Assembly: GCA_933228895.1 (NCBI GenBank)
Contig: OW121851.1
Location: 109,761,271 to 109,825,270 of the forward strand
DNA: 64,000 nucleotides
Reading direction: 5' to 3'
From: Platycnemis pennipes
Lineage: Eukaryota; Arthropoda; Insecta; Odonata; Platycnemididae
Of this stretch, positions 33,302-44,214 are shown in pieces (the first letter of the stretch is position 1; the number at the start of each line of letters is the position of its first letter). A model generated the notes under the pieces. It searched no databases and was not told the origin of the DNA. It saw only the letters and a program-made list of their open reading frames with translations. The position numbers and the translations under genes are program-made.

Positions 33302-33304
33302 TAT

Positions 33305-34185
33305 ATGACCGAATTATTGGCCTCTGCGTCATTAAACCTTCTCTAAACACCAGCTTTAATACTCATTTTGTACGAACTCAGATCCCAATTTTTATATAAG
33401 ACGGAAGAGGTGACTGATGACATCGCTTAGTAAGGCAGGTTTATGAAAGTAATGGAGTTAAGACAGAAACGGAATTTCGTGGTCTCCATCGTGTTCTTTG
33501 AATAATTGTCACGGCATGACTTGTACTTAAAGCTTCAGCATGCTACTTGTCTATTAGTGTATGTAGATTAGTGAAATTGGCAATCACGTGAAGGCCTTTC
33601 CTTTATTTTAAGTCGTGGAAATACGTTTAAGAAACTGTAAATAATGTTGTTGCTTAGTTGACATCTCTTTGAAATGAATGTTGGCTTTGCGTGTATATAG
33701 GTTCACCATCCATATTCTACCCAGGGCATGTAATTTTTTTCGAAGTATTAAATGTACCCAACTTTGACATACCCACAAATAATGTCACTGAATCTTAAGT
33801 CAAGCGTCAGTGCACAGGGTACCGAGTAGGACTCTATCCTCGTGTTCCAAAACGGTTTTTTTTAACTCAGTCGCATGAGATAAGTATGGTTGAATCACAT
33901 GCAAAAAAACTCAAATAGTTTGACGTAGCTTGTACAGGAATGAGATCATACCGCAGACGCGTAGAATTTTCGTGTTTGGCACTGCTGAAAATCGGCTGGC
34001 TCAAGCACTTGGGACCAGATTGGGGTTAGGTTTTCTGGTTTTTATTTCTTCATTTTCCCTTAAATATTAAGCTCAGTCTATTAAAAAAGTTTTCCTTTCA
34101 AAGTCTTTGAGGCATCGATCACGGATCAGGGGCAGGGAGGGGGTGGAATAAAGCGTTGTAATAATGAAAACAGAGGTAGGTGGGT
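33305..34185. other. Unassigned sequence
   Basis: No supported gene or repeat is recognised. Confidence 0.35.
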
Positions 34186-34189
34186 GAAC

Positions 34190-34450
34190 CCTCCTCTCCT
34201 TGCCCTTTCCTCACTATGGCGGTGAGCGTCCCGAGTCAAAAGGGCTCTTCCTCCTCCTCTCAATATCGCTCTCTCTCTCGTTTTTAATACCCTCGGTCCT
34301 TCCCCGCACCCTTCCTCTTTCGAACTTTCTCAGGCTTCCTTTTTTCCCCATCCTCATCTCTGGCGTACCTCTTATCCTGTCCTCTCTCTCTCTCTGCTCC
34401 ACCGTCCCCTCACCCTGGTGTCATTCATCATTCCCTCAGCATCTCCTTAC
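34190..34450. other. Pyrimidine-rich tract with CT microsatellites
   Basis: C/T-rich on the plus strand with (CT)n runs near 34267 and 34382. The 116-codon frame (34200-34550) has the S/L/P composition of translated CT repeats and is not a gene. Confidence 0.5.
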
Positions 34451-34454
34451 GAAC

Positions 34455-35125
34455 CCGCCATATCGGCCAAAGCTTCTGAACTTGGGACACGCTCATCGGC
34501 TCAAAGGAATGGAGGAATGTGGGCTACTCAATCGATTCACGTTCAAGTAGATCGTTTTTATTTGATTTTGAATAAGTTAGTTGGATAATTTATTTCCACG
34601 CCCTTTCTCCCGTGACCATGATACATAATAATTATTTTTAAGTCATGTGGTAATTGAAAAAAAATTGTATTTAAATTCAATTCACTATTTTTCTCACCTC
34701 TTATTTGTTTCAATATCGTGCTTCTTTTGGTTAAGGCTAATAATTACTTTTAAGTTTCAAATTCGCCCAAAAATACAACCCGAAAGTAGATGAGATTTGC
34801 CTATGTTTTTTAAAATAGAGGTGTATGTTTAACGAAGTGGACTGTTGAGACCAATACTTAGAGGAATTCTATGTTAAAAGGGAAAAACGAAAGATGAAAC
34901 TTCAGCGTTCCACAAGTGAAACTCTTTGCGTTGGTAATTCAAAGTACATACATTTCAAAAATAATTTCCTTTGGGGAACGCTAAAGTTGTACCTTTCGTT
35001 ATTTCTAAGTATGATTAAAAATCCTATTGTCATCAATTAAAATATTTCTTACAGAACGCTACTATAACTCAACAAATAATGTATATTGTGAAGGTAAATA
35101 ACAAGCTATTTTAAAGGTGTAGTTG
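34455..35125. other. AT-rich DNA, nothing recognised
   Basis: A diffuse inverted similarity (TTCAGCGTTCC near 34900, GGAACGCTAAAG near 34975) may be a small, eroded foldback. No gene is present. Confidence 0.3.
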
Positions 35126-35128
35126 ATG

Positions 35129-35402
35129 AAAGCGACCTATACTTTAAGGACATCAATTGCCAGTAGCTCGAAATATACTTTGCAATCCCACTCTTTTAGA
35201 AAAAGAATTTATTCACGACTACTTTCTCTACACTGTTGCGTGATTAGGTGGTTAATGCCGGCATGTATTGAAAATACAGGCTGTATTAACCACCTGGTGA
35301 TGCTACAGCGTAGCGAAATTAGTCGTGAAAAAATTCTTATTTTAAAACATTGGAATTGCAAAGTATATATTCACCTAATATTTTATAGGCCTAAGTCACT
35401 TT
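35129..35402. mobile_element. Foldback element with ~95-bp arms
   Basis: The left arm (from ATATACTTTGCAATCCCA, 35165) and the right arm (to GGAATTGCAAAGTATATATT) are inverted copies. Shared blocks are TTCACGACTA, GAAAGTAGT/TTTCGCTACG-type sequence and AGGTGGTTAAT. The centre has GCCGGCATG. A 93-codon frame crossing it is incidental. No target duplication was identified. Confidence 0.7.
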
Positions 35403-35404
35403 AA

Positions 35405-35835
35405 TTTTTTTACAACTTAATTTGTTATCAATTGAGCTGCATCCGTACGGACGAATGTAGATGACCAGAATAGATTGCACCGTAGATACCGGGCGGTGTA
35501 TGGTATTATTCTTTAATAAAGCTTGGCCGAATACCAATGGCGTAGTGGTGATAATGGTCCGTGAACCATTGTCAGCGGAGAGAAAGACAGTAGAATGACA
35601 GAGGCCGGGATTGATCGAAGTGCCGAGGTGTTGAACTTGAGGAAAGATTGTGGCAGGATCTCAATAGTCTTCCTCACGGTTGCGAGCATATCTACGGAAG
35701 CAGCCGAGGATGAAGAGATCGACGACGAGAGGCATCCTTATGTATGCGTCGGGCTGGGTCGGGGGTTTCCCTTGTTGTCAGAAAGCTGGCAGCGTTTTGG
35801 CTCAGAATTGATTCGGGCACATTTAGGAACATTCA
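35405..35835. other. Unassigned sequence
   Basis: A 99-codon frame (35595-35894) runs into the following repeat and has no recognisable domain. Not called as a gene. Confidence 0.3.
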
Positions 35836-35837
35836 GC

Positions 35838-35885
35838 TACACCTACATAATACCCTGCCACCACAAGGATGTATGGTATCAAGAG
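35838..35885 (+). repeat. TACATCTACATAATACC repeat, partial
   Basis: ACCTACATAATACCCTGCC, ACCACAAGG and ATGTATGGTATCAAGAG match the first two thirds of the consensus. Confidence 0.6.
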
Positions 35886-36124
35886 TCACAATAGAAGAGG
35901 AAACATTAACCATGCAGCCACTAGACACGAGAAATACTCGCCACTAATGATACCAAATTGTTAGTTAATTCAATATAATATTAATGCAAGTAATATAATT
36001 CAGTAATTACACAACGATGGTTTTCCGAGTGTATCCCCTTCCTTTTCCCACATTACTCTCCGGAATAATTCTAACTACCCTCGTCCGAAAATGATGTAGC
36101 TCTGTGGTTAAACCCTCCATTATT

Positions 36125-36190
36125 TTACCTAAGTCTACAAAGTACCCTGCGAGCCACCACAAAGGTGTGTGGCATGGGGTGATTATTCAT
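36125..36190 (+). repeat. TACATCTACATAATACC repeat
   Basis: AAGTCTACAAAGTACCCTGC, GAGCCACCACAAAGG and TGTGTGGCATGGGGTGA follow the consensus closely; GCCAC...GTGGC can pair as a hairpin. Confidence 0.7.
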
Positions 36191-36194
36191 CATA

Positions 36195-37050
36195 CATTCA
36201 CCACATGAAGCATGTATAGCATGCATCCTTCAGGCTTAAAGAAAATTAGTAGCTATATTTTAATCGAACTATAACAGTTAAAAATAAGATTTAAAGGGAA
36301 GGGTAAATATGCATTAACGTGCTGTTAGCTGAATTAGTTCATAGTATTTATACTGAATTGTAAATAACTAGACTACCTATTGATAAACTTGTGCATATAT
36401 AATTGCATATAATCACGGCTATTCAGATCTCTAACAGGTCGAAGAATGGAAGGCATTTTAAACCTTTGATTGCGCGAATTTTTTTGTGAATGATTTAATA
36501 GATATTTTTACTATTTGACACCTGTATTACTTCTCAAAATGATTATTTATCATTAATGTTTTTAGAATATCATCAATGTTATTGCACTTAAGGGTGACTT
36601 AATGAATTATGCATTGTAATAGTTGACCTGACGCAACCACCCTATTTTATTGTTACTTGCCATATAGACTTTTCCTTTGGCGGAATGCGAGTATCCATAT
36701 TAGAACAAAATGACGGCCGATATGATCAATGATCATGGAACACACGGCTTATAATTCCAAAGAAATATTTTTATATCAAATTCGTCTGCGAAGGCGAACA
36801 CCTACTGCTTACTCGCTGCTTGTCCTTGAGCAGTCTGACCCATGGAGAGATGTGCAGTTAAGTTTGTATTGTGTTTAGCCCTGAGTTGCATATAAAAATT
36901 CCCAATTGCGGGAAAAAGTGCTCATGTTCTATTTTCAAGCATTCATTCATGTAATTTCAATGATTTGGCACCGTTTCAAGTTGTGAGGTGCATTACTCCG
37001 CAATTCATTGATTGGTGAGTAGCACATATTTTTTTTAAGTACAGTTAGCT
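36195..37050. other. AT-rich DNA, nothing recognised
   Basis: This is the left flank of the piggyBac insertion. No gene or repeat was seen. Confidence 0.35.
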
Positions 37051-37164
37051 TTATTAACCCGCGGTAGCACGCGCTTTTCTTGTAACGCGGTAGCACGCGG
37101 GGCGGGGAAAAGACCGACGGGTTGTACAAGGCTAAATAGACACTAATAAGTACTACAAAGAACA

Positions 37165-37170
37165 TTTATT
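37165..37170 (-). terminator. Polyadenylation signal of the piggyBac gene
   Basis: AATAAA on the minus strand, about 110 bp beyond the transposase stop and inside the element. It is the nearest plausible poly(A) signal. Confidence 0.45.
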
Positions 37171-37280
37171 TGGCAATTTCGGTTGAAAAAATATTTAACA
37201 AAGGAATGATATTCATTTTTAAGCCATGAACATGGAGAACATAAGAGAATATTTTCTGATTACAAGACAAACATTACTAT

Positions 37281-38987
37281 TTACAGCTCACAATCAATCA
37301 TCATCTCCGCAGGCATTTTGGTAACATGATGTGCAGTTGAATACACAGTGTTCACGGCAAATGGGCTTTTTACAGGTATTGCATGCTGTCTTTGTTTTTC
37401 TATTTTTTTAGAAGGGCAGTAAGCACATCGGCCATCAGCATGGCGGCTCACGTTATCGCCTCTCTCAGGTATACCCAATATTTCCCGCAACCGGAGTCGC
37501 AGAGATAATTGGATATTTTGCTGTTTCTCCCTTTTCAGCATGTTATCTCTGGTCAAAAGTTTAACAAGATTATTCAAATACTCCTTACGACTAACAGATT
37601 TACCTGAGTTTTCCCTGTAAATAACAATGCTATTGATCGCGCCAATGTTCAACAAGGTAAAAAAAAGTGTCAGCGGCCATCGGCATGATATGCGAGAGAC
37701 ACTATAAATGGACTGTAAACGATCTGAAACGTCCACACCACCTTTTGTGGAGTTGTAATACATTACAATTTCAGGTTTATTCGTTTGAGGATCCAAAATG
37801 TCATCTCGATGCATTGTTGATAAGAGCAATACAACTTTGTTAGCTTTAGGTTTGTATGACACTAGCGTCACTTCTTTTTGAAAACCAAAAATACTGTTTC
37901 CGACTACTCTATCTTTCGACTTAGCGATAAAACTAGGTGGAATCTCACCCTTATTTTTTCTTATCGTTCCTACTGTTGTTAGACCATTTTTTAGAAGATC
38001 AAGTGCTAACGGGTAGGACATGAACCAGTTATCGATGGTGACATTTCTTCCAGTGTTATAAATGTACTGAACCAGTCTTTTTACCTCTGAGTCTGGCTTG
38101 TAATCAATTTTATCTGGGCCCTGATTTTGTCTTCCAACGTACACTTCCATATTACCGGTGTAAAATGTTTTTGCATCACAACAGGCAAATATTTTGATCC
38201 CATACTTAGACGGCTTGTAAACACGGAAACTGCATCTACCCCGGAATTGTGGAAGCATCTCATCAACTGTAACTGCTTCACTCATACTGTAATTATTCCG
38301 GCAATTACTGACAAAAGTTTCGAAAATGTCCCTAATTGGGGAAAATTTGTCTTTTTTCTTCGATTCGTTTCTTTCGTTGATGTTATCCAATCTCATCATT
38401 CTTAGCAAACATTTGAACCTATTTACACCCATTACAAGCCTAAAATATTCAGTTCCTGTTCCATCTGCTCTCCTCAGATCAAAAATATTTTTATGGTTCG
38501 ACTTTTGCACCCCAGCTAAATACAGTAATCCCAAAAGGGCCTTCAGTTCAATGAGGTCCGTTTCCCTTGCATCTCTATGACGCAGAAAACTACCCTGCAC
38601 ACTTCGAATTTTTGTGTTTGTGAAGGATACAATATCTGATAATATATCATCTGAAAAAAAATCTTGCCAAGAATCCAAAATATCCGATACATTTCGAGCA
38701 TTACCCAGAGGTCCAGGTAGACGTTTCAGCAAATTGCATCTCTCAATTCTGGATCTTTTTGATGGCTTCACAGCAGACCACTCTGTCACTCCGTTTTTTC
38801 CCACGAAGGAAGAAGCTCTTGTTCCGGGTAATTGCTCATCTTCGCTTTCCTCAGAAAATGATTCGTGGTCCGAACGGTAAATAGTGTTGTCACATTCCTC
38901 ATCGTCACTCTCACTCACATCTGCATATTCCCCTTCACTTTCACTGTCAAGCATTTTCAGTATGTTATGTCTTTCAGGCTCACTCAT
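37281..38987 (-). CDS. piggyBac transposase (DDE_Tnp_1_7), C-terminal frameshift
   Basis: It catalyses excision and reinsertion of the element at TTAA sites in the nucleus, by the piggyBac DDD mechanism. The N terminus (residues 13-53) is highly acidic and Ser-rich, as in other family members. Catalytic Asp candidates are D242 (VDEMLPQFRGR), D319 (TIDNWF) and D419 (TKGGVDVSD). Their spacing of 77 and 100 residues is almost the same as in the canonical enzyme. The Cys-rich C-terminal DNA-binding domain starts at C521-x-x-C524 but is then lost: after a run of seven T (37403-37409, plus strand) the frame reads a Cys-poor tail. The overlapping frame one base off keeps the expected spaced Cys and His residues for ~30 codons before a stop. 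This implies a one-base deletion in the run, or a sequencing or assembly error there. The start at 38987 is the first Met before the acidic region. A downstream AATAAA lies at 37165-37170 on the minus strand. Confidence 0.95.
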   Translation of the reverse strand: MSEPERHNILKMLDSESEGEYADVSESDDEECDNTIYRSDHESFSEESEDEQLPGTRASSFVGKNGVTEWSAVKPSKRSRIERCNLLKRLPGPLGNARNVSDILDSWQDFFSDDILSDIVSFTNTKIRSVQGSFLRHRDARETDLIELKALLGLLYLAGVQKSNHKNIFDLRRADGTGTEYFRLVMGVNRFKCLLRMMRLDNINERNESKKKDKFSPIRDIFETFVSNCRNNYSMSEAVTVDEMLPQFRGRCSFRVYKPSKYGIKIFACCDAKTFYTGNMEVYVGRQNQGPDKIDYKPDSEVKRLVQYIYNTGRNVTIDNWFMSYPLALDLLKNGLTTVGTIRKNKGEIPPSFIAKSKDRVVGNSIFGFQKEVTLVSYKPKANKVVLLLSTMHRDDILDPQTNKPEIVMYYNSTKGGVDVSDRLQSIYSVSRISCRWPLTLFFTLLNIGAINSIVIYRENSGKSVSRKEYLNNLVKLLTRDNMLKREKQQNIQLSLRLRLREILGIPERGDNVSRHADGRCAYCPSKKIEKQRQHAIPVKSPFAVNTVYSTAHHVTKMPAEMMIDCEL

Positions 38988-39624
38988 GGTCGGTAAGTGT
39001 ATGCTCGACTTTTTGATTCCTTATTGAAAAAAAGAGAGCTACTTATGGCAAATTTATGAACATATTTCAATAGAAATGAAACTAGAGTTGTGACATTCAC
39101 CAGCTCTACGAATGTAAATTTACAATAACTTACAGTTGTAACTACTTTCGGAAGGTGCACTGGTACAGGTCGTTGAATACAAGGCAGCGATCACCAAATG
39201 GAACTAGCGTATACTTCCCTCACGAGTTCTTTTCAGACTGAATTGGAGAGGAAATATGTACCCTAGCGTCGAAACCAATGGTTCTACTCACCCATACCTA
39301 AGTCGTTCTCTCCTAGGACAATGTAACGGGCAAAAAAATGTAGCGAAATAGGAATGTAAACTGCGACATTGATCAAGTCAAGTCTCAAAAACTCCGCAAG
39401 CAGACATTGTAACGCGAGAGCACGCGCCGGCGGGGATTTGACCATTACGAAATAAAATGTGATACAAAGATTTTTATTCGTATATACGGACTGCAACTTG
39501 AAAAGTGCTCAGAAATAGTAGATTAGAAGAAGTGTCGAACAGACGAGGTCGCAGTGTGCTGAGTAGGAATTTTTTTTTCGATCGGGCGGGGAATCCCCGC
39601 CCACGCGTGCCATCGCGGGTTAAG

Positions 39625-40435
39625 AATTTAGTGTGAAAATATTTTATGTGAAGGGGAATTAATGGTGGAGAGGTTGAGACAAATTAAAATTATGGACGAA
39701 TGGTTTTTCATCTTCATGAGCCAAGAAAATTCTTGGACTGATATGTTTCTTCTCACCGTCCGGTTTTCCTACAAGATTATCTCTTCAATCCTTCATAACC
39801 TCTCAAAAAATATCTACCTTCAGCTCCCGTAATTCATCCATGACCTTTATCGTTCCCCTTACCTCACCAATTCTTTCGTTCCTCATCTCCCCAGAGCTGT
39901 TTCTGAGAAAAAAAAATCCATTAGTCTTCCCGCTCTATTTGTCGGTAATTTCCGCAAGTCTTTTCTCTTCATCCTCGCTCCGAAGTTCGTCTCCATTAAT
40001 CATTCGATCTGCCCTCGAGTCCATCATCATTCTTCTTGAGCACCCCGTTCCCTTCGGTTCCAAGCTTCTTAACCCCTTTACCGCAACCTGCCACGTCTAA
40101 CAGGTCCAGTGAATGGAAAACCTCGCTCGCATGTTCAAGGAATGATAACGTTAAAAGGTCAAAATTCTACTGTGTGTCTCCGTATGGAGTGTATTTTATA
40201 CGGATAATCAGTAAGATTGAAATAAAACAAGTGTTATAGCTCATCCACCCCGCACCCAAGCGTCACTCCTTCGAGGTTGCTAGGCGCGGCGACTCGCCAA
40301 CAAAAATGGGTTCTTGCCCTTAGCGTCGGACTGGTCAGAATAAGTACACCACACTGGTTTCTCAGATTTTATATTATCACAAATAGAAATGTGATACAAA
40401 GCAGTAGTGGAGTGTGCAATGAAGCTTTACATGGG
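39625..40435. other. Unassigned sequence
   Basis: Right flank of the piggyBac element. A pyrimidine-rich stretch (39840-40090) gives an 86-codon frame without a domain. No other feature was found. Confidence 0.35.
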
Positions 40436-40479
40436 AATAGCCGAGAGAGAGGGGGGGAATGTGGGAAAAAGCTTAGTTC

Positions 40480-40612
40480 TTACCAAGGAAGCAAGAACGG
40501 TTTCCGATGACGGATTCCTGTCGACCGACCCGACATTCGGGAATGAACTCCCGAAACGATCTCCTGCGCCGCACTCCTGAGTGCTGGCTGCATTACAGTA
40601 TATATAGGGCCG
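40480..40612 (-). promoter_or_regulatory. Promoter-like segment with TATA box and splice-donor-like site
   Basis: On the minus strand CCCTATATATACTG (40596-40609) is a strong TATA box. About 30 bp downstream is GCCAGCACTCAGGAG, a possible start region, and CTTCCTTGGTAAGAAC at about 40475-40490 resembles a 5' splice site. The segment is more GC-rich than its surroundings and holds an inverted CGGGAGTTCATTCCCG. It could be a host promoter with a non-coding first exon, or part of a solo LTR. No LTR boundaries were found. Confidence 0.3.
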
Positions 40613-40804
40613 AACGAAGGTGAAACTTTCCGTCTCTCGGGACACAAATAGGTATTTGTCTCCCGGACACTCAAGATCCGTAAAAGGTGAAAATCCCAAT
40701 GAGGGCAGGAGTATGGGAAAGGAATAACATTTAGGGCTTATTTTGATCTCTCTCTCTATCTCCAAATTCCGGCGCACAACACAAGGACTGCTGCTTGTGA
40801 GTTT

Positions 40805-40920
40805 GACGTGTTTTTTTATGTGTAAAACCGGTTTTGGCCGAACACCATCATCTGCTACAAATACTTTTTTTATCATGCATTTGTAGGTATTAATGGTCCG
40901 ACAGCCGAAACCGGTGGCAC
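40805..40920. repeat. Inverted ACCGGT-containing repeat, ribozyme-like
   Basis: GTGTAAAACCGGTTTTGGCC and the reverse complement of CCGAAACCGGTGGCAC form an inverted pair about 60 bp apart. On the minus strand CAGATGATGG, a short stem-loop and AAAACCGGT resemble a hammerhead core CUGAUGA...GAAAC with two substitutions. A short self-complementary ACCGGT would be a minimal stem III. Inference only. Confidence 0.35.
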
Positions 40921-40974
40921 AAATAGATCAGTATTCTGTACTGCATGATGCATGTATTAACCCCTTAAATATCT

Positions 40975-41130
40975 TCATAACCTAAGGCGGTTATAAAGGT
41001 TACTATGATCGAGCACTGACCACGTAGACCCGGTTTCAAATCCTTTTGATGATTCTGAACGCCCGGAACTACATCTTGGTAGTGGTTTTCTTTGTCGGCA
41101 TTAGGGGGATCCAGCAATTTAAGTGGATGC
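40975..41130 (+). mobile_element. SINE remnant with B box
   Basis: CCCGGTTTCAAATCC (41031-41045) is a good B box. A plausible A-box region, GGCGGTTATAAAGG, lies ~35 bp upstream. The body is diverged. Confidence 0.4.
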
Positions 41131-41134
41131 AGAC

Positions 41135-44100
41135 ATGAATGAAAAACTGAGAAGTTAAGATTCAGAGGCATTGATTAGAAAATTTTCATATACGCACAGT
41201 CGTTGTAGAGTTTTGGGCTTAGTAGAAGGAGAGGGTAGGGAATTGAGAAGGAAGTGACAAGATTTTTGAAAAGCGTACATAAAAGGAAGCTCAATATTTT
41301 ACAAGCTAAATGTAGGAGACGATTCCGAAGATATTCCTCGTGCATAGAAAGTCATAAATAAAGGTTGTTGAGCTTTGTAATGTTCATTTCCACCAATAAA
41401 CTTTTATTGACTCGACCTGGTTTCGAAATTACCCTTTTTTCCTTCCTGTATTCAATCTTAACGTAGCGTGGAATTATGGAAACTGGGTCACATCTATAAA
41501 ATATCTTCGGGGAAAATGAATTGTGCAATATCATTTTTTTAAATTAACATGCCATTTGAACAACATAGCAATCGAGTTTATTGATTTTAACTTAGAGATG
41601 TGAATTGCTGTCACCTTTGGGCTTTAAAACTAGGGGAATTAGCTCACAATTATCAGTACAGGAGTCGTGCTTAAGGCACACGTGATGAGAACATGTCTGT
41701 TTTAACACCACTGGTTAGTGACCTGTATGTTTACTTGCTGCTATTTATTTATATAGTAATAATTTTACGGCTCCTATTCTTCTCATAATTCCCCTATCTA
41801 TCTTCTTATTTTTAAAGAGCCTGTCTTCGTTCTAGGGATTTTCTTTCCTCCGAATTTTTCGCTCTAATACAAATGTTGTCGTAGTCCTACTGTAGCGATA
41901 AGTTATTTTATTTATTACTGATAAAGTGTGCACATCAGACTCAAAATACCCAATACAATTATGCATTCATATGAGAGTGCAAAGACCTCACAATATTTCG
42001 GAGGATTTTGACTAAATATTTGATGGAGATAAATGCAGGGGAGCAGTATTTACTCTTAATTTAGTTTAATTTGAATATTTAGATGGTATGAAATAAAATG
42101 TGAAACAAGTACGTATGGACCAGCAAAAATGTTCTACCGATTGTAAATTATCCGAAACTATAGACGTCGGACTTCAAATAAATCTTTCCCTTAAACCGCA
42201 TAAAACATTGGCAAATTACAAAATATAACAACATTTCCAATAAAAATAATTACCTGATGCATATATTACGATGGAACAGCGATGCATTATATATTAACGA
42301 ACAGAATTTATGATGGGAATTGAAATCAACTTACTCTACATCTCAATGAATTTCAAAATTCAGTAAAATAAAATATATAGGGCGATTTATATTTTTGAAA
42401 TTCATTATTTCCATAAATTCAATGGATTTAAAGTTCTTTGGACGCAAATTCCATTTAGACAAAATAGCAAGAACGTAGTACTTGTAAGTAGAAATGTGAG
42501 TGTAGTTCTGAAGGCGAATATTGATTGATTTAATCTCCCAGTTGGTTGTTTATACATATAAAACATCGTATTTTAGAGATGTTTATTTGTAGTAATTGAT
42601 ATTACATGGTTTTTTCTTACCTGTGCGATTTTCCAAAAAATAGTCTGTTGTATTAATATTAAATGAATGTTTAAAATTATTCAGTTCAACATATTAAATT
42701 ATTTAGAGGATCATGGCTTAATCAGAGAGTGTACAAGAAGCAATATGCTTCCAAGCTACACAAACTGATGCAGATGAAGTTTCACTGATTAGCGGGGATA
42801 AAAATTGGTTTTCCATCACTATCCACTGCTCTAACACCGCAACGGAGAATAATTAGGTGTGATAATTCCTATTACAGCAAAAATGTATGCCTAAGCTTAC
42901 TTTTTTACCATCGCTTGTCAGCGAGTATCCCATGGTACTAATTATTCTTGCTGTATGGTTATAACAAGAGTTAACCTGAAGCACCTGAAATTTGAGCAGG
43001 GACGTGGAAAGTCTCGGCTTGGTTGTGTTTCATATATTTCTAGAATGAGCATTGTTTCTTCCGGTCTTGGTAAACCACGCCCTGACTGTGTTGAGGGTGT
43101 TGAAAACGCTGTTCGCAAGCAATAGAGGTTGGTTTTGAGGACGACAACCAACGGCTGACTTTTTATCAGGCGCGCAAGGCCATACTTTTTGGATATTGAA
43201 CTAGAGGAAGCCATTTTTAAACGAACGTTAAAGTTTAGAGAGAAACCCAGCTTTGGAATTAGAACCTGCTGTTAATGAAATGAACCTATAAATCAGCAGT
43301 TTATTATCTTATCCAACGAGCTGAGCAGCAATCTTAAAGTTGTCTCCATACAGAACTTCAGGGAATGAAGTTGAACTGAACAATTGCATTTGCCGTTAAC
43401 TGAACCCTCAAGAGAGAAGTACTGTTTAATGTAACCACCAAACCATGGCGATCCCCTCATAACAATTTCATTGCTGATAAGCAACTGAAATCGCAATGGC
43501 GAACAGTGTAAGGTGCGAATTTTTCTAAGTTGAAAGAAAATAAGAGCCCTTGAATTTTGCGACCTTTAGACCGCTCACGTCAACGGACAGGACCAGAAAC
43601 AAGCCTCAATTTTGCTTGCCGAAAACAGCGTTTTCCATAGCTTTTGCTACATTCAGTGTGAGAGATGTTAAATTTTTTTTATTGCAATCCCCAACCGAAA
43701 TGTCGCGAAAATACTAAAAATGTGATGTTGCAGGCACATGGTTCCTCTCTTGTAAACCACCGACCCAAACGGCTTCTTCTCGTAGACGTTAGAAAAAAAC
43801 CATTCATACTCTTCATCAGGAGCGTTTCTTTTTTATCTTCCTTTTTTTGACATGTTGAGCTTTTTTGAGATCTTGGCCTAGGCAAATGCTATGTCTTGGT
43901 GAAAGTTGGGAGGGGAATGAGATTCATTGGAGTCGGGGGACGGAGGAAGTTGGATATCGCGTGAGCGGTGCATTCTGGGGCGAATCGTGTTTCGGTCCCA
44001 GCCTTATCCGCAAAGAGCATTTTGGAGAAAGAGACGGAGGGATTAGGTGAGTTGCGAGGGGGGGAGAGTTTAGTTTTTTGCAAGAAAACAGAATTAGCAT

Positions 44101-44145
44101 ATTCATGAGGCAACTCAAAAGGGCCTTATCGCGAATGTTGTTCAA
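41135..44145. other. 3 kb without recognised features
   Basis: AT-rich, with frames of 60-90 codons on both strands and no domains. A small inverted AATGAATTTCAAAA / TTTTGAAATTCATT pair lies at 42343-42406, and CCTGGTTTCGAAATT at about 41418 resembles the ACCGGTTTC repeats. Nothing else is visible. Confidence 0.35.
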
Positions 44146-44149
44146 GGGT

Positions 44150-44213
44150 ACCTACATCCACGATATAGCCTACAAGCCTCCTCTAGGATGTGTGTGGCAG
44201 GGGATGAACAGTT
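44150..44213 (+). repeat. TACATCTACATAATACC repeat
   Basis: CTACATCCACGATATAGCC, TACAAGCCTCCTCTAGG and TGTGTGTGGCAGGGGATGAA match the consensus. Confidence 0.65.
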
Positions 44214-44214
44214 T

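Larger units (their letters stand above)
37058..39619 (-). mobile_element. piggyBac-family DNA transposon, 2,562 bp
   Basis: The element is flanked by TTAA (37054-37057 and 39620-39623), the fixed piggyBac target. Its termini start with CCC: CCCGCGGTAGCACGCG on the left and CCCGCGATGGCACGCG (reverse complement) on the right, 14 of 16 identical. Subterminal copies of AACGCGGTAGCACGCG (left, about 37086) and AACGCGAGAGCACGCG (right, about 39411) lie in the same orientation as each other, giving asymmetric ends. It encodes one minus-strand transposase of 568 codons with all three catalytic Asp. The structure suggests fairly recent insertion. Whether it can still move depends on the C-terminal frameshift described for its gene. 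Confidence 0.95.

Noticed and set aside
35123..35404. 93-codon frame across a palindrome
   Set aside because: It is the translation of a foldback element's arms and loop.
40427..40876. 149-codon minus-strand frame
   Set aside because: It runs across the promoter-like GC-rich segment and an ACCGGT-type repeat; no domain is recognisable and a second overlapping frame on the same strand is equally open.
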